The notes: a model not told the origin generated them from the sequence alone. Shown: positions 1 through 10,463, counted from the stretch's first letter. The stretch is DNA of 64,000 nt from Ewingella americana (GCF_006438725.1 NZ_RCZD01000005.1:417588-481587), one strand, 5' to 3'. Program-made: numbers and translations.

Positions 1-1134
1 GCGCTCGACATTACACTGCATGACGTCCTGATAGCAGGTGACGGTTTCGGCCTCGGTAAAGAACAGGCCAAACATGCCGCCGACGTGGTTGACCACGAAC
101 GGAATATTCTCTTTCCGGGCTGCGTCCATCAGGCCATCAGCCAGACGGGTGGTCAGTTCGTTCAGCGTCTGATGCACGCCGGGTTGTGCGACCTGTGTCA
201 GGCAGGCGATACCGGCGGCCATGGCAATCGGGTTACCGGACAGCGTACCTGCCTGATACACCGGACCCGTAGGTGCCAGTGCGTCCATCACGTCGCGGCG
301 TCCGCCGAAGGCACCCACCGGCATACCGCCGCCGATGATTTTGCCCAGACAGGTGAGATCAGGCATCACATCGTAATACTCCTGCGCGCCACCGAGTGCT
401 ACACGGAAACCGGTCATCACTTCGTCGATGATCAACAGTGCGCCGAACTCATCACACAGCGCACGCAGGCCCGGCAGGAATTCAGGTAATGGCGGCACGC
501 AGTTCATGTTGCCCGCGACCGGTTCAACGATGATGCAGGCGATATCGTCCGGGAATTGCTCGAACGCGGCACGCACAGAATTTAGATCGTTATAGGTGCA
601 GGTAAGTGTGTGTTTGGCGAAATCTGCCGGAACACCCGGCGAATTTGGCTGGCCGAGGGTCAGCGCGCCGGAACCGGCTTTCACCAGCAGGCAGTCGGCA
701 TGGCCGTGATAGCAGCCTTCGAATTTAATGATGTTATCGCGATGGGTGAAACCACGGGCCAGGCGAATGGCGCTCATCGTGGCTTCAGTGCCGGAGTTCA
801 CCATGCGTACCATATCCATACTTGGCACTAAGTTGGTGACCAGCTCGGCCATTTTAACTTCCATTTCGGTCGGCGCACCGAAGCTCAGGCCGCGCTGGGC
901 TGCGTCGATCACGGCATTACGGATCTCTGCATTGTTATGGCCAAGCACCATCGGTCCCCATGAGCCGACATAGTCAATATAGGCTTTGCCGTCGGCATCA
1001 AACAAGAAAGCACCATCGGCACGTTCAATGAATAAAGGGACGCCGCCCACGCCGGAGAAGGCGCGTACCGGCGAATTCACCCCGCCTGGGATCAGCGCTT
1101 GCGCCTGCGAAAACAGACTTTCTGACTTACTCAT
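1..1134 (-). CDS. hemL: Glutamate-1-semialdehyde 2,1-aminomutase, C-terminus outside window
   Basis: PLP-dependent aminomutase that turns glutamate-1-semialdehyde into 5-aminolevulinate, the first dedicated tetrapyrrole precursor, in the cytoplasm. Reading the minus strand from the ATG at 1134 gives a protein starting [18 protein letters not shown], typical of the family. The PLP lysine is K265 in the [10 protein letters not shown] motif, at the same number as in E. coli HemL. 378 codons are inside the window; the family is about 426 residues, so roughly the last 48 residues lie to the left of base 1. It is divergent from clcA, as in E. coli. Identity is seen directly from motifs and overall sequence; very sure. 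Confidence 0.97.
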   Translation of the reverse strand, partial: MSKSESLFSQAQALIPGGVNSPVRAFSGVGGVPLFIERADGAFLFDADGKAYIDYVGSWGPMVLGHNNAEIRNAVIDAAQRGLSFGAPTEMEVKMAELVTNLVPSMDMVRMVNSGTEATMSAIRLARGFTHRDNIIKFEGCYHGHADCLLVKAGSGALTLGQPNSPGVPADFAKHTLTCTYNDLNSVRAAFEQFPDDIACIIVEPVAGNMNCVPPLPEFLPGLRALCDEFGALLIIDEVMTGFRVALGGAQEYYDVMPDLTCLGKIIGGGMPVGAFGGRRDVMDALAPTGPVYQAGTLSGNPIAMAAGIACLTQVAQPGVHQTLNELTTRLADGLMDAARKENIPFVVNHVGGMFGLFFTEAETVTCYQDVMQCNVER

Positions 1135-1263
1135 ATACGGCTCCTGGTTTTTGCTGCTCAAAAAGAGAGTGTGTTAATCCCTCTATTCTAGAGAAGTGGG
1201 CGGCGTTAGGAAATCGTTACGCGTGACTGGCGGGGCATTACGCTTTCCGAAACCAGGATTTGT

Positions 1264-2769
1264 ATGATTAAATTGCCACTTCTTCCCAAAACTCTTTTTC
1301 TTACAAAACCAATGATGAACGATGACCCGATCGAATCTGCCGCGTTGCGTGGTCCACGTAAACGTAGCGAAATTCTGCGCCAGTTTTTGCGCCGTGATAA
1401 AACACCGGTCGCCATTTTAATCGTGGCGGCTATCGTCGGAACCGTGGCGGGCTTGCTTGGCGTGGCGTTTGAGAAAGCCGTGAACGGTGTGCAGCATTGG
1501 CGGCTCACGGGGTTAGGTTTTTTTAGCGACTACGTGATTTTGCTGTGGCCCGCGACGTTTGTCGTGTGCGCGCTGCTGGCGATGTTTGGTTACTATCTGG
1601 TCCATCGTTTTGCGCCGGAGGCCAGTGGGTCTGGTATTCCTGAAATTGAGGGGGCGCTGGAGGAGCTGCGTCCGGTGCGCTGGTGGCGGGTGATCCCGGT
1701 TAAATTCTTTGGCGGCATGGGCACGCTTGGCGCAGGCATGGTGCTGGGGCGTGAAGGCCCCACAGTGCAGATGGGGGCTAACGTGGGCAAAATGATGGTG
1801 GATATTTTCCGCCTGCGCAGTGCCGAGGCGCGCCACTCGTTGCTGGCGACCGGCGCTGCCGCAGGGCTTTCCGCAGCGTTTAATGCGCCGCTGGCCGGGA
1901 TTCTGTTTATCATTGAAGAGATGCGTTTGCAGTTTCGCTACAGCCTGATTTCGATAAAAGCGGTGTTTATCGGCGTCATTATGTCGAGCATCGTGTTTCG
2001 TATTTTTAACGGCGAAGGAGCGGTGGTTGAAGTGGGCAAACTGGCCAGTGCACCGCTGAACACGCTGTGGCTCTATTTGGTGCTGGGTATGGTGTTTGGT
2101 GTGGTGGGCGTCGGGTTCAATGCGCTGATTTTCCGTACGCAGGATATGTTCGCCCGTATTCACGGCGGTAATTTACGCAAGGTGCTGATTATCGGCGGTC
2201 TGCTTGGCGGCATGTGCGGTATTCTCGGGCTTATCCAGCCTGAAGCCGCCGGCGGCGGTTTTGCGCTGATCCCGCTGGCGGCAGCCGGAAAATATACTCT
2301 CGGCATGCTGCTTTTCATCTTTATCGTCCGCGTGATCACCACACTTTTATGCTTTGCCTCCGGCGCACCGGGCGGGATTTTCGCCCCGATGCTGGCGCTG
2401 GGCACGTTACTCGGCACCGCCTTTGGCAGCGCCAGTCTGGCGATGTTCCCGCAGTACGGTATCGAACCGGCCACGTTTGCAATTGCCGGAATGGGCGCGC
2501 TGTTTGCTGCCAGTGTGCGTGCGCCGCTGACCGGTATTGTACTGGTACTGGAGATGACCGATAACTATCAGCTGATTTTGCCGATGATCATTACTTGCCT
2601 CGGTGCCACGCTGCTGGCGCAGTTTCTCGGCGGAAAACCCTTATATTCCGCGATCCTGACTCGCACCTTGCAGCGGCAGGAGCGTGAGAATGCGGTCAAA
2701 GCGAAAGATGAACCGAGGGGTGAGGGCATAAATAGGCAGGACGACGGCGCGAAAACCGCTCATAATTGA
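1264..2769 (+). CDS. clcA: H(+)/Cl(-) exchange transporter ClcA
   Basis: Inner-membrane CLC antiporter exchanging two chloride for one proton, used in extreme acid resistance. The key residues are visible at a constant +16 offset from E. coli ClC-ec1: GSGIPE (S123 region), GREGP with gating glutamate E164, the inner proton glutamate E219 and chloride-coordinating Y461. Multiple hydrophobic helices run from about residue 50 to 455. The N-terminus is longer than in E. coli. An internal ATG at 1315 (residue 18, MNDDP) is an equally possible start; I kept the longer frame because no strong Shine-Dalgarno settles it. Sits between hemL and erpA, a conserved neighbourhood. Confidence 0.95.
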   Translation: MIKLPLLPKTLFLTKPMMNDDPIESAALRGPRKRSEILRQFLRRDKTPVAILIVAAIVGTVAGLLGVAFEKAVNGVQHWRLTGLGFFSDYVILLWPATFVVCALLAMFGYYLVHRFAPEASGSGIPEIEGALEELRPVRWWRVIPVKFFGGMGTLGAGMVLGREGPTVQMGANVGKMMVDIFRLRSAEARHSLLATGAAAGLSAAFNAPLAGILFIIEEMRLQFRYSLISIKAVFIGVIMSSIVFRIFNGEGAVVEVGKLASAPLNTLWLYLVLGMVFGVVGVGFNALIFRTQDMFARIHGGNLRKVLIIGGLLGGMCGILGLIQPEAAGGGFALIPLAAAGKYTLGMLLFIFIVRVITTLLCFASGAPGGIFAPMLALGTLLGTAFGSASLAMFPQYGIEPATFAIAGMGALFAASVRAPLTGIVLVLEMTDNYQLILPMIITCLGATLLAQFLGGKPLYSAILTRTLQRQERENAVKAKDEPRGEGINRQDDGAKTAHN

Positions 2770-2856
2770 AGTATTGGTTCAGGTACTACATAATCAGGTC
2801 ATTATTCAGACAGTCAATGCGGCGGCCTGAACAGAAAACGGATTGGGAGTAAAAAG

Positions 2857-3231
2857 ATGAGTGAAGCAACAATGAGTGACCCGACCGACGTAGAAACCAG
2901 CGCACTGCCGCTGCAATTTACCGACGCGGCTGCCCGTAAAGTCAAAGTCCTGATCTCCGATGAAGAGAACCCGGACATGAAACTGCGTGTTTACATTACC
3001 GGCGGCGGTTGCAGTGGCTTCCAGTATGGTTTCACCTTCGATGACAAGATCAACGACGGCGACATGACTATCGAAAAATCCGGCGTTGCGCTGGTGGTTG
3101 ACCCGATGAGCCTGCAATATCTGGTAGGCGGTTCGGTGGATTATACCGAAGGTCTGGAAGGTTCGCGCTTTATCGTGACCAACCCGAATGCAAAAACCAC
3201 CTGTGGTTGTGGATCCTCGTTCAGCATTTAG
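2857..3231 (+). CDS. erpA: Iron-sulfur cluster insertion protein ErpA
   Basis: A-type carrier that delivers Fe-S clusters to apoproteins such as IspG and respiratory enzymes. The three cluster-binding cysteines are visible: C52 in GGGCSGFQ and C116/C118 in the C-terminal [10 protein letters not shown]. The start at 2857 has GGGAG seven bases upstream and gives 124 residues, about ten more than E. coli; an internal ATG at 2872 would give 119. The rest aligns without gaps to the E. coli protein from memory ([32 protein letters not shown]). Followed at once by a strong terminator. Confidence 0.96.
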   Translation: MSEATMSDPTDVETSALPLQFTDAAARKVKVLISDEENPDMKLRVYITGGGCSGFQYGFTFDDKINDGDMTIEKSGVALVVDPMSLQYLVGGSVDYTEGLEGSRFIVTNPNAKTTCGCGSSFSI

Positions 3232-3251
3232 TTGTCGTCTGACACAAGCAC

Positions 3252-3297
3252 AAAAAAAGCCCGTCTGCCTTTATTGGCACACGGGCTTTTTCTTTTT
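3252..3297. terminator. Rho-independent terminator, probably bidirectional
   Basis: Hairpin with arms AAGCCCGT and ACGGGCTT, flanked by an A-run on the left and a T-run on the right, placed between the convergent ends of erpA and the small minus-strand gene. It can end transcripts from both sides. Confidence 0.9.
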
Positions 3298-3302
3298 GGT
3301 TT

Positions 3303-3548
3303 TTACCACTCTACGGTAACCCGTTTAGTTCCCACTGAAATGCCTGGAACTGCTGGCAGTCGGCTTTCGCTGATATGGGGCTGGCTGAAGCTTTGCTGTG
3401 CGCAACTGACTGAAGGTTGGTTGCCGGTCACGCTGACTGCGCAGGTCGGCATGATGGTCAGACTGATGTTGATTTCTCCGCTGCTCGTTCCTGCAAAAGC
3501 AGTGAGCGGACTCAGGGCAATCAGCGCACTGAGCAAAAGATGTCTCAT
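3303..3548 (-). CDS. Small secreted protein of unknown function
   Basis: 81-residue protein with a clear Sec signal peptide (MRHLLLSALIALSPLTAFA, cleavage after AFA). The mature part is short, about 62 residues, with two cysteines (PTCAVSV and VSCAQQ) that could form a disulfide, and it ends in RVTVEW. The beta-rich GEINISLTIMPTCAVSV stretch resembles the start of fimbrial or spore-coat-U type domains, but the protein is too short to be a pilin, so I do not assign one. The start at 3548 is chosen because AGGA lies eight bases upstream and it begins the signal peptide; a longer frame begins at 3581. It occupies the place where E. coli carries yadS. Function not recognised. Confidence 0.7.
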   Translation of the reverse strand: MRHLLLSALIALSPLTAFAGTSSGEINISLTIMPTCAVSVTGNQPSVSCAQQSFSQPHISESRLPAVPGISVGTKRVTVEW

Positions 3549-3888
3549 AGGGGAATTCCTGGTGTGGTCACTAAAATTCAAAAAAAGCTAAAAACTCAAA
3601 ACAGTTATCGGATGATCACCACGGCATCTTTAGTCAATTTCAATAAATGCAAACTTATTGCCTGTGGGGGACTCATTCTGCCAAAGGGGGGATGCCCTCT
3701 GTTTCCAGCGTGCTCTTGAATAATAAGAAAATAATCGCTTCTTAAACGCGTCGTGCGCTGATGCGATTTCAGGACGGCATGATAACAAAAATCTGCAGAC
3801 TGAAATTTGATTTTGTGCAATAAAGCAGCAAATCAGAAAGGACCTGCCAGCGCGTGTCAGGCCGCGCTGAGATTGGGAAAGGTGGCGA
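3549..3888. other. Intergenic stretch with no supported gene
   Basis: About 340 AT-rich bases between the 5' end of the small secreted gene and the 3' end of btuF. Open frames here are short and have no family resemblance or convincing ribosome-binding site. It should hold the promoter of the minus-strand small gene; I cannot place it. Confidence 0.5.
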
Positions 3889-4701
3889 TCACGGCGAAGG
3901 CAGGGCTTGCAGCTGTGTACAGAGCTGTTCAGCGGCCAGCAAAATACGCGGTCCCGCACGGCTGAACCAGTCGGCGTCGACTGCCACAACGGGTACGGTT
4001 AACGCCGGTTGCCAGAAAGCGATCACACTCTCTGTTTGCGGTTTTCCACCGCTTATCACGATCGCCTGCGGCTGACGGGCTAAAACCTGCTCGCGGCTTA
4101 CCTGAGGCCACGGCGCGCGGCTGTCAGCGAAAATATTTTGTGCACCACAGAGCGCGACAATTTCACTTTGCAGCGTTTTTGACGATGCGGTAAACAGGGG
4201 CTGCGTACCAAACTGAATAAACACCGGTAATGGATGAGGGCGGGCGTACTGTTTTTTCAAACGATCGCGTTGCTGGCGGATTTGCGACGCGGCCTGTTCG
4301 GCCATTTGTGGAACGGGACTGTAAGCCGCCAGCTGTTCCAGCGCTTGCGCCACCTGCTCGATATTTTGCGGATCGAGATACAAAACCGGGATCCCCAGCG
4401 AGGCAATCTGATCCAGCGGACGCTGCGGGTTACCCCCTCGCCACGCCAGCACTAAATCAGGTTTCAGCGCCAGCACGCGTTCGACATTCACACCTTGCCA
4501 ACTGGCAACCTGTTCTAGTGTCTTCGCCTGTGGCGGGAAATCCGAATAGGCGCTGACGCCCACCAGGTGCTCGCCAAGCCCTGCGGCATACGCCAGTTCG
4601 GTAAGATTGGGGGCCAGGCTGATAACCCGCTGTGCTGGTTGAGCAATGGCTGCCAACGGCAGCCATAAGCACAGCAATAACCCGGAAAAACGAGGGATCA
4701 T
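3889..4701 (-). CDS. btuF: Periplasmic vitamin B12-binding protein BtuF
   Basis: Substrate-binding protein of the BtuCDF cobalamin importer. It has a signal peptide ([21 protein letters not shown]) and the two-lobed class III fold with a long linking helix near residues 115-150. Family motifs [26 protein letters not shown] and [20 protein letters not shown] are present. At 270 residues it matches the usual length. Its ATG overlaps the mtnN stop by four bases (4698-4701), so it is translationally coupled to mtnN, the conserved arrangement. No cobalamin riboswitch precedes it, which fits the operon position behind mtnN. Confidence 0.96.
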   Translation of the reverse strand: MIPRFSGLLLCLWLPLAAIAQPAQRVISLAPNLTELAYAAGLGEHLVGVSAYSDFPPQAKTLEQVASWQGVNVERVLALKPDLVLAWRGGNPQRPLDQIASLGIPVLYLDPQNIEQVAQALEQLAAYSPVPQMAEQAASQIRQQRDRLKKQYARPHPLPVFIQFGTQPLFTASSKTLQSEIVALCGAQNIFADSRAPWPQVSREQVLARQPQAIVISGGKPQTESVIAFWQPALTVPVVAVDADWFSRAGPRILLAAEQLCTQLQALPSP

Positions 4702-5405
4702 GCGTCGTAGTTGTCCGCCAGGGATTGCAGCATGGCGTCGATCATCAACGTTGACTGCTCGGCGGCCACCACCAGGAACTCTTCGAAGCTCAGGTGTGAT
4801 TTGCTGTCAGCCACGTCAGAAATGGCGCGAACCACCACGAAAGGCGTTTCAAACAGGTGACAGACGTGGCCGATGGCGGCGGCTTCCATTTCTACGGCAG
4901 CCACGGTCGGGAAGGTCGCACGGATACGCGCCAACGGGGCAGCACCGTTGATGAAGGCGTCACCGCTGCACACCAGGCCGCGAACGGCATTCAGATTCAG
5001 CTGACGAATACAGGTTTCAGCCAGTTCGATAAGCGTCGGGTCTGCCGCGAAAGCCGCAGGGCAACCTGCCATCTGGCCTGGCTCATAACCGAATGCGGTA
5101 ACGTCAGCATCGTGATAACGCACTTCTTCGGAGACCACGATATCCCCCACTTTCAGGGTTTTCGCCAGCCCGCCTGCGGAGCCGGTGTTAATCACCACGT
5201 CGGGTTTGCACAATTCCAGCAGCAGCGTGGTGCCCATCGCCGCCGAGACTTTACCGATGCCTGATTTGAGCAGCGCCACGTCAATGCCATGTAGCTGACC
5301 GGTATAGATTTCGCAGCCTGCGCGTTCGATGGTTTTGCGGTTGATGATTTTATCGCGCAGCAAGGTAACTTCCTGCTCCATTGCGCCAATGATGCCAACT
5401 TTCAT
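4698..5405 (-). CDS. mtnN: 5'-methylthioadenosine/S-adenosylhomocysteine nucleosidase
   Basis: Hydrolyses the glycosidic bond of MTA, SAH and 5'-deoxyadenosine, recycling methionine and adenine and feeding AI-2 synthesis. The N-terminus [13 protein letters not shown] includes catalytic-site E12; the ribose-binding segment [12 protein letters not shown] and the catalytic aspartate in [11 protein letters not shown] are intact. Length 235 residues is normal. First gene of the mtnN-btuF operon, divergent from dgt with about 150 bases between them. Confidence 0.97.
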   Translation of the reverse strand: MKVGIIGAMEQEVTLLRDKIINRKTIERAGCEIYTGQLHGIDVALLKSGIGKVSAAMGTTLLLELCKPDVVINTGSAGGLAKTLKVGDIVVSEEVRYHDADVTAFGYEPGQMAGCPAAFAADPTLIELAETCIRQLNLNAVRGLVCSGDAFINGAAPLARIRATFPTVAAVEMEAAAIGHVCHLFETPFVVVRAISDVADSKSHLSFEEFLVVAAEQSTLMIDAMLQSLADNYDA

Positions 5406-5554
5406 AGTATTACTCGCAGATTAGGGAGGGATTTGGGTGTTTTATAACAAGTCCGATACACGATAGTCTATCATGGCTATTACCAAGTGATAATGCGTTG
5501 GGATGCTGGCGGGACGCCAGAATGGCGCGTGCGTGGCTGAAAAGGGTAGGGAAC

Positions 5555-7072
5555 ATGTCCGGGATCGATTTTAAGAACAAATTCAATTTCCAGCGTCCTT
5601 TCAGTCCGCCGATTGAAGCGCGTGATGAATATGACGTCGTGCGCCAGTTTGAAAGCGACCGCGGGCGCATTATTAACTCGGCTGCTATCCGCCGGTTACA
5701 GCAAAAAACCCAGGTTTTCCCGCTGGAGAAAAACGCGGCAGTGCGCAGCCGTCTGACGCACTCTCTTGAGGTTCAGCAGGTAGGCCGTCATATCGCCAAA
5801 GAGATTTTACACCGCTTACGCAAGCAGGAAAAACTCGATGCACTCGGCCTAAGCAACTTCACCGATCCCTTCGAAAGCGTGGTGGAAATGGCCTGCCTGA
5901 TGCATGACATCGGCAATCCGCCGTTTGGTCATTTTGGCGAGTCAGCAATCAACAACTGGTTTGCGAAACGGATGGATATCGCCAGTTGCGGGGCGGTGCC
6001 GCAAAGTGCCGACAGCTGTACCTTCAATTTCCTGCGTCTGCTGGAAGGGGAAGATCAACTGAACCTGTTTCGCAGTAAAATCCGCCATGATTTATGTAAT
6101 TTTGACGGCAATGCGCAGGCCATCCGGCTGGTGTTTACCCTGCTCAAACTCAACCTGACGTTCTCGCAAACCGCCTGTATTTTAAAGTACACCCGCCCGG
6201 CGTACTGGGCCGCGTCGATGCCGGAAAACCACAACTACCTGATGAAAAAACCGGGGTTTTATCTGGCGGAAGAGCCGTTCATCGAGCGGTTGCGCGAAGA
6301 GCTGGATATGGGCGAGTTCAGCCGTTTCCCGCTGACCTACATTATGGAAGCCGCGGATGATATCTCTTACTGCATCGCCGATCTGGAAGATGCCGTAGAA
6401 AAGAATATTTTCAGCGTGGAGCAACTGTTTGGCCACCTCGAACGCGAGTGGGGCGAGGGAATTAAGGGCGACTGGTTCGAAAAGGTGGTGCGGATGGCCT
6501 ATCATAAAATGAATAAAGCCAAAACCTTCCGCAACCCGGTGGATTATTTCTTTATGGAACTTCGGGTGCAAACGGTAAAACATCTGGTGCCGCACGCTGC
6601 TATTCGGTTTATCGATAATCTGCCCGCAATATTTGAGGGAAGCTTTAATCAGGCGTTACTCGAAGACGTTAGTCAGGCTAATAGGTTGTTGAAAATATAT
6701 AAAAACGTGGCATTTAAACACGTCTTTAATCATCACGAAGTCGAAGAGCTGGAATTACAGGGCTACCGTGTCATTAGCGGACTATTGGATATTTACAGTC
6801 CGATATTGGATATGCCTTTGCAGGAATTCCGCCAACTGGTCAGCGAGGATACTCACCGCCAGTATCCTATTGAAACCCGGCTGTTTCATAAGTTATCCGC
6901 CAAACACCGTCTGGCCTATAACGAAGCCGTCGCCAGGCTGAATCAGCAACCTGAAAATCAGCAGCAGGTCGGTGAGTTTTATTACCGGGCACGCATGATT
7001 CAGGATTATATCAGCGGCATGACAGATCTTTACGCTTACGATGAGTATCGCCGTTTAATGGCTGCTGAATAA
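5555..7072 (+). CDS. dgt: Deoxyguanosinetriphosphate triphosphohydrolase (dGTPase)
   Basis: Cleaves dGTP to deoxyguanosine and tripolyphosphate, affecting dNTP balance. HD-superfamily metal ligands are visible: H in [15 protein letters not shown] in [18 protein letters not shown] and the later D in [16 protein letters not shown]. The frame extends upstream to 5498, but I start at 5555 ([12 protein letters not shown]) because AGGG lies directly upstream and the product is then exactly 505 residues, the E. coli length. Internal ATG choices are less likely. Its TAA is shared with the first bases of an ERIC-like element. Confidence 0.95.
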   Translation: MSGIDFKNKFNFQRPFSPPIEARDEYDVVRQFESDRGRIINSAAIRRLQQKTQVFPLEKNAAVRSRLTHSLEVQQVGRHIAKEILHRLRKQEKLDALGLSNFTDPFESVVEMACLMHDIGNPPFGHFGESAINNWFAKRMDIASCGAVPQSADSCTFNFLRLLEGEDQLNLFRSKIRHDLCNFDGNAQAIRLVFTLLKLNLTFSQTACILKYTRPAYWAASMPENHNYLMKKPGFYLAEEPFIERLREELDMGEFSRFPLTYIMEAADDISYCIADLEDAVEKNIFSVEQLFGHLEREWGEGIKGDWFEKVVRMAYHKMNKAKTFRNPVDYFFMELRVQTVKHLVPHAAIRFIDNLPAIFEGSFNQALLEDVSQANRLLKIYKNVAFKHVFNHHEVEELELQGYRVISGLLDIYSPILDMPLQEFRQLVSEDTHRQYPIETRLFHKLSAKHRLAYNEAVARLNQQPENQQQVGEFYYRARMIQDYISGMTDLYAYDEYRRLMAAE

Positions 7073-7197
7073 TATCCCTGTCATATTTCAAGCTGCCGCG
7101 TTGTTGGCAGTATTATTCATTCTGATCATCAGGTTAGCTATGCTTAACGGGGTTTATTGAGTTGCCATCGCCCTGCAGCCCGGATTATTTAGGGTAT
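7072..7197. repeat. Diverged ERIC element
   Basis: About 126 bases with ERIC organisation: left end ATATCCCTGTCATATTTCAA, right end CGGATTATTTAGGGTAT, and internal TTGTTGGC and TTGAGTTGCC blocks that match the ERIC consensus as I remember it. The central palindrome has drifted. It starts at the last base of the dgt stop codon. Confidence 0.75.
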
Positions 7198-7312
7198 CTC
7201 CCTTGAATAATTTGAAAGGGAACAAATATTAATGCCATGAGGTCATCTGGTTAAAAATTAAGCTTTTGTAAATAACCACAATAATTTTTTACCATTGTGA
7301 TTTCGACCAAAA

Positions 7313-7340
7313 TGAACTTCACGTTTTTAATAATATCTCA
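7313..7340 (+). promoter_or_regulatory. Candidate sigma-E promoter of degP
   Basis: TGAACTT (7313-7319), 16 bases, then TCTCA (7336-7340), compared with the sigma-E pattern GGAACTT-N16-TCTGA. The E. coli degP sigma-E promoter also reads GAACTTCA followed by ATCTGA, so position and sequence both fit. No clear CpxR box (GTAAA-N5-GTAAA) was found. Confidence 0.6.
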
Positions 7341-7419
7341 GTACCACGACTACCAAGCAAGGTGACCGCTTACGGTTGCCACGTATAAATTTAAAAACTC
7401 ATTAAAGAGATTACGACTG

Positions 7420-8871
7420 ATGAAAAAATCTACTCTATTCCTAAGCGCATTAGCGTTAAGTATTGGTATGGCTGTGGCCCCGGTTTCATCGGCGTTTGCC
7501 GCAGAAACGGCGTCTTCAAGCACAACTCAAGTTCCTAGTCTGGCGCCTATGCTGGAAAAAGTGATGCCTTCTGTGGTCAGTGTGAATGTTGAAGGCAGCG
7601 CAGAAGTGAAAACGCCGCGAATGGGCCAACAGTTCCAGCAATTCTTTGGCCAGAATTCGCCACTGTGCCAGGACGGCTCGCCGTTCCAGAGTTCACCTGT
7701 TTGCCAGGGCGGTGGTCAGGGTCCTGATGGTGCACAACAGGCACCTCAGCAACAGAAAGAAGATTTCCGTGCGCTGGGTTCCGGCGTGATCATCGATGCC
7801 GATAAAGCCTATGTCGTCACCAATAACCACGTGGTGGATAACGCCACCAAAATTACCGTACAGCTTAATGATGGCCGTAAATTTGAAGCCAAAGTGATCG
7901 GTAAAGATCCACGCTCAGATATCGCGGTTATCCAGCTGATTGGCGCGAAAAACCTGACGGCGATTAAAATCGCAGACTCCGAGCAACTGCGCGTTGGTGA
8001 CTACACCGTGGCTATCGGTAACCCTTATGGTCTGGGAGAAACCGCGACGTCCGGTATCGTTTCCGCGCTGGGACGTAGTGGCCTGAATATCGAAAACTAC
8101 GAAAACTTTATCCAGACTGATGCCGCGATTAACCGGGGTAACTCTGGTGGTGCGCTGGTGAACCTCAACGGTGAGCTGATCGGTCTGAACACCGCGATCC
8201 TCGCGCCGGACGGCGGCAACATCGGTATCGGTTTTGCGATCCCGAGCAACATGGTGCAAAACCTGTCCAAGCAGATGATCGAATTCGGTCAGGTGAAACG
8301 CGGTGAGCTGGGCATTATGGGGACTGAGCTAAACTCTGAACTGGCGAAAGCCATGAAGGTTGATGCACAGCGCGGGGCCTTTATCAGCCAGGTGATGCCG
8401 AAGTCTGCGGCGGAAAAAGCCGGTATTAAAGCGGGCGACGTGATCCTGAGCATGAACGGTAAACCGATCAGCAGCTTCGCATCCTTCCGCGCTGACATTG
8501 GCACGCTGCCTATCGGCACCAAAGTCACGTTGGGCCTGCTGCGCGATGGCGCACCGGTCAATGTTGACGTGACCATTGAGCAGAGCACACAAACGGCGAA
8601 AGTCGATTCCGGCAATATCTACACCGGTATCGAAGGGGCTGAGCTGAGCAACGCAGAGTCTGGCGCGCAGAAAGGCGTGAAAGTGGATGCGGTGAAACCG
8701 GGCAGTGCTGCGGCACGCGTTGGCCTGAAAAAGGATGACGTGATCCTCGGTGTTAACCAGCAGAAAGTCGCTAATCTGGGCGAACTGCGTAAGATCCTCG
8801 ACAGCAAGCCTTCTGTACTGGCGTTGGATATTCAACGTGGCGATACCTCAATCTATCTGTTAGCGCAGTAA
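7420..8871 (+). CDS. degP: Periplasmic serine endoprotease and chaperone DegP
   Basis: Envelope stress protease of the HtrA family that degrades or refolds misfolded periplasmic and outer-membrane proteins as a cage-forming oligomer. Signal peptide about 1-27 (cleavage near AFA-AET). The protease domain carries the triad H137 (VTNNHVV), D167 (DPRSDIAV) and S242 (NRGNSGGAL), each six positions beyond the E. coli precursor numbers. PDZ1 covers about 285-385 and PDZ2 about 395-480. The Q-linker after residue 75 is rich in glutamine and contains two cysteines (PLCQDG, PVCQGG), as in other DegP. A sigma-E-like promoter precedes it. 483 residues, normal. Confidence 0.97.
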   Translation: MKKSTLFLSALALSIGMAVAPVSSAFAAETASSSTTQVPSLAPMLEKVMPSVVSVNVEGSAEVKTPRMGQQFQQFFGQNSPLCQDGSPFQSSPVCQGGGQGPDGAQQAPQQQKEDFRALGSGVIIDADKAYVVTNNHVVDNATKITVQLNDGRKFEAKVIGKDPRSDIAVIQLIGAKNLTAIKIADSEQLRVGDYTVAIGNPYGLGETATSGIVSALGRSGLNIENYENFIQTDAAINRGNSGGALVNLNGELIGLNTAILAPDGGNIGIGFAIPSNMVQNLSKQMIEFGQVKRGELGIMGTELNSELAKAMKVDAQRGAFISQVMPKSAAEKAGIKAGDVILSMNGKPISSFASFRADIGTLPIGTKVTLGLLRDGAPVNVDVTIEQSTQTAKVDSGNIYTGIEGAELSNAESGAQKGVKVDAVKPGSAAARVGLKKDDVILGVNQQKVANLGELRKILDSKPSVLALDIQRGDTSIYLLAQ

Positions 8872-8897
8872 TTTTTGCGGTTTAACCGCGATTCTCT

Positions 8898-8924
8898 AAG
8901 GCACGCTTCGGCGTGCCTTTTTTA
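8898..8924 (+). terminator. Terminator of degP
   Basis: Arms AAGGCACGC and GCGTGCCTT around a TTCG tetraloop, followed by a T-run. Confidence 0.92.
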
Positions 8925-8964
8925 TTCGTGGGTGCCAACACTGCGACAGCAAAACTGTGACTCT

Positions 8965-8990
8965 ACCCGCAACTCCGGCGGGTTTTTTTA
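8965..8990 (+). terminator. Second terminator-like hairpin downstream of degP
   Basis: Arms ACCCGC and GCGGGT followed by seven T residues, 40 bases after the first degP terminator and ahead of cdaR; the pair should insulate cdaR from degP. Confidence 0.8.
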
Positions 8991-9074
8991 CGCTTTGGGC
9001 ATTTGCATAATGTTTGGTGCAGAGCCGCTGAGTATGCTGTTTGATCATTGATCTCACGGCAGGAGCAGCAGTCC

Positions 9075-10232
9075 ATGGCGGCATATCATCTCGATGCAAA
9101 GCTGGCGCAGAAAATCGTAGCCCGCACGATGCAAATTATTGATAGTAATGTGAATGTCATGGACGCTCGTGGCCGAATCATCGGCAGCGGTGACGAGGAG
9201 CGTCTTGGGGAATTGCACGAAGGGGCATTGCTGGCGATATCGCAGATGCGGATTGTTGATATTGATGACGGTGTTGCCCGGCATCTGCACGGCGTACGGC
9301 CCGGCATTAATTTGCCCCTGCGTATTGATGGCGAGATCATCGGTGTGATCGGCCTGACCGGCAACCCTACGCAGTTGCGTCAGTATGGCGAACTGGTGTG
9401 CATGACGGCAGAAATGATGCTCGAACAGGCGCGTTTACTGAACATGCTGGCGCAGGACAGCCGCCTGCGTGAAGAGCTGGTGCTGAATTTGATCCGCGTG
9501 GATGTGCTTTCACCTGCGCTAAACGAATGGGCGCAGCGCCTCGGCATTGATCTGAATAAACCGCGTATTGCGGCCGTGGTAGAGGTGGACAGCGGCCAGT
9601 TGGGGGTAGACAGCGCAATGGCGGAGCTTCAGCAATTGCAAACTCTGCTCACCACGCCGGAGCGCGATAACCTGATCGCCATCGTGTCATTGACGGAAAT
9701 GGTCGTGCTGAAACCGGCGCTGAACAATTTCGACCGCTGGGACCCGGAAGCGCACCGCCAGCGTATCGACCATCTCTTGTCGCGCATGACGGAAACCGGC
9801 CGTTTGCGTATCCGTATTTCACTGGGCAACTATTTCACCGGTCCTGGCAGCATCGCGCGTTCCTACCGCACGGCGCGCACGACCATGAGCGTCGGCAAAC
9901 AACGGATGCCGGAACAGCGCAGCTATTGTTATCAGGATCTGGTCCTGCCGGTGCTGCTCGACAGCCTGCGCGGCGGCTGGCAGGCCGATGAACTGGTGCG
10001 GCCGCTGGCACGGTTGAAATCGATGGACAGCAACGGCCTGCTGCGGCGTACGCTCTCCTCGTGGTTTAGCAATAACGTTCAACCTACAGCGACCTCCAAA
10101 GCGCTCTACATTCACCGCAACACCCTTGAATACCGCCTGAACCGTATCTCTGAACTCACCGGGTTGGATCTGGGTAACTTTGACGACCGCCTGCTGCTCT
10201 ACATCGCCTTGCAACTCGACAACGAGCGCTGA
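9075..10232 (+). CDS. cdaR: Carbohydrate diacid regulator CdaR
   Basis: Transcriptional activator of glucarate, galactarate and glycerate catabolism. It has an N-terminal diacid-recognition domain (about 1-135, containing NVMDARGRIIGSGDEERLGELHEGA), a central GGDEF-like domain and a C-terminal PucR-type helix-turn-helix (TSKALYIHRNTLEYRLNRISELTG, about 345-370). The frame is open from 9048, but the start at 9075 gives MAAYHLD and exactly 385 residues as in E. coli, with AGGAG nine bases upstream. It lies directly ahead of gudPXD, garD and garLRK, its known targets, which in E. coli are scattered over three loci. Confidence 0.95.
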   Translation: MAAYHLDAKLAQKIVARTMQIIDSNVNVMDARGRIIGSGDEERLGELHEGALLAISQMRIVDIDDGVARHLHGVRPGINLPLRIDGEIIGVIGLTGNPTQLRQYGELVCMTAEMMLEQARLLNMLAQDSRLREELVLNLIRVDVLSPALNEWAQRLGIDLNKPRIAAVVEVDSGQLGVDSAMAELQQLQTLLTTPERDNLIAIVSLTEMVVLKPALNNFDRWDPEAHRQRIDHLLSRMTETGRLRIRISLGNYFTGPGSIARSYRTARTTMSVGKQRMPEQRSYCYQDLVLPVLLDSLRGGWQADELVRPLARLKSMDSNGLLRRTLSSWFSNNVQPTATSKALYIHRNTLEYRLNRISELTGLDLGNFDDRLLLYIALQLDNER

Positions 10233-10369
10233 GACAAACCTCCCCGGGATCACACTCCTGGAGCATTTCGTGAGCTGTTTCGCATTGCTCTGGGCATCCG
10301 CCATAAGAAAACTGCAATTCTGAATTTATGCTTGTTGGTTTGCCTAATGAGTCGCCATGGGGTTGTTCT

Positions 10370-10432
10370 TATACTCGATCAGGCTTTTCCCCCATTCCCC
10401 CTGAACCCTACATGTTCTGTGGGGGGAGTGAA
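10370..10432 (+). promoter_or_regulatory. gudP leader with -10 candidate and hairpin
   Basis: TATACT at 10370-10375 could be a -10 box; no good -35 is present, in keeping with activator dependence. Between it and the gudP ribosome-binding site a hairpin can form from CCCCC/GAAC (10397-10406) and GTTC/GGGGG (10414-10426) with a small bulge. Function is inference only. Confidence 0.35.
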
Positions 10433-10463
10433 TTTTGCCTGGCAAGTTATTCTGGAGAACACC

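Noticed and set aside
3232-3591. Plus-strand frame after erpA
   Set aside because: Runs through the erpA terminator and is antisense to the small secreted gene, which has a signal peptide and a ribosome site.
3417-3719. 100-codon plus-strand frame reaching into the gap before btuF
   Set aside because: Antisense to the small secreted gene for half its length, no ribosome site, no recognisable product.
5406-5554. Cobalamin riboswitch for btuF
   Set aside because: The region upstream of the mtnN-btuF operon is too short and lacks a B12-box-like sequence.
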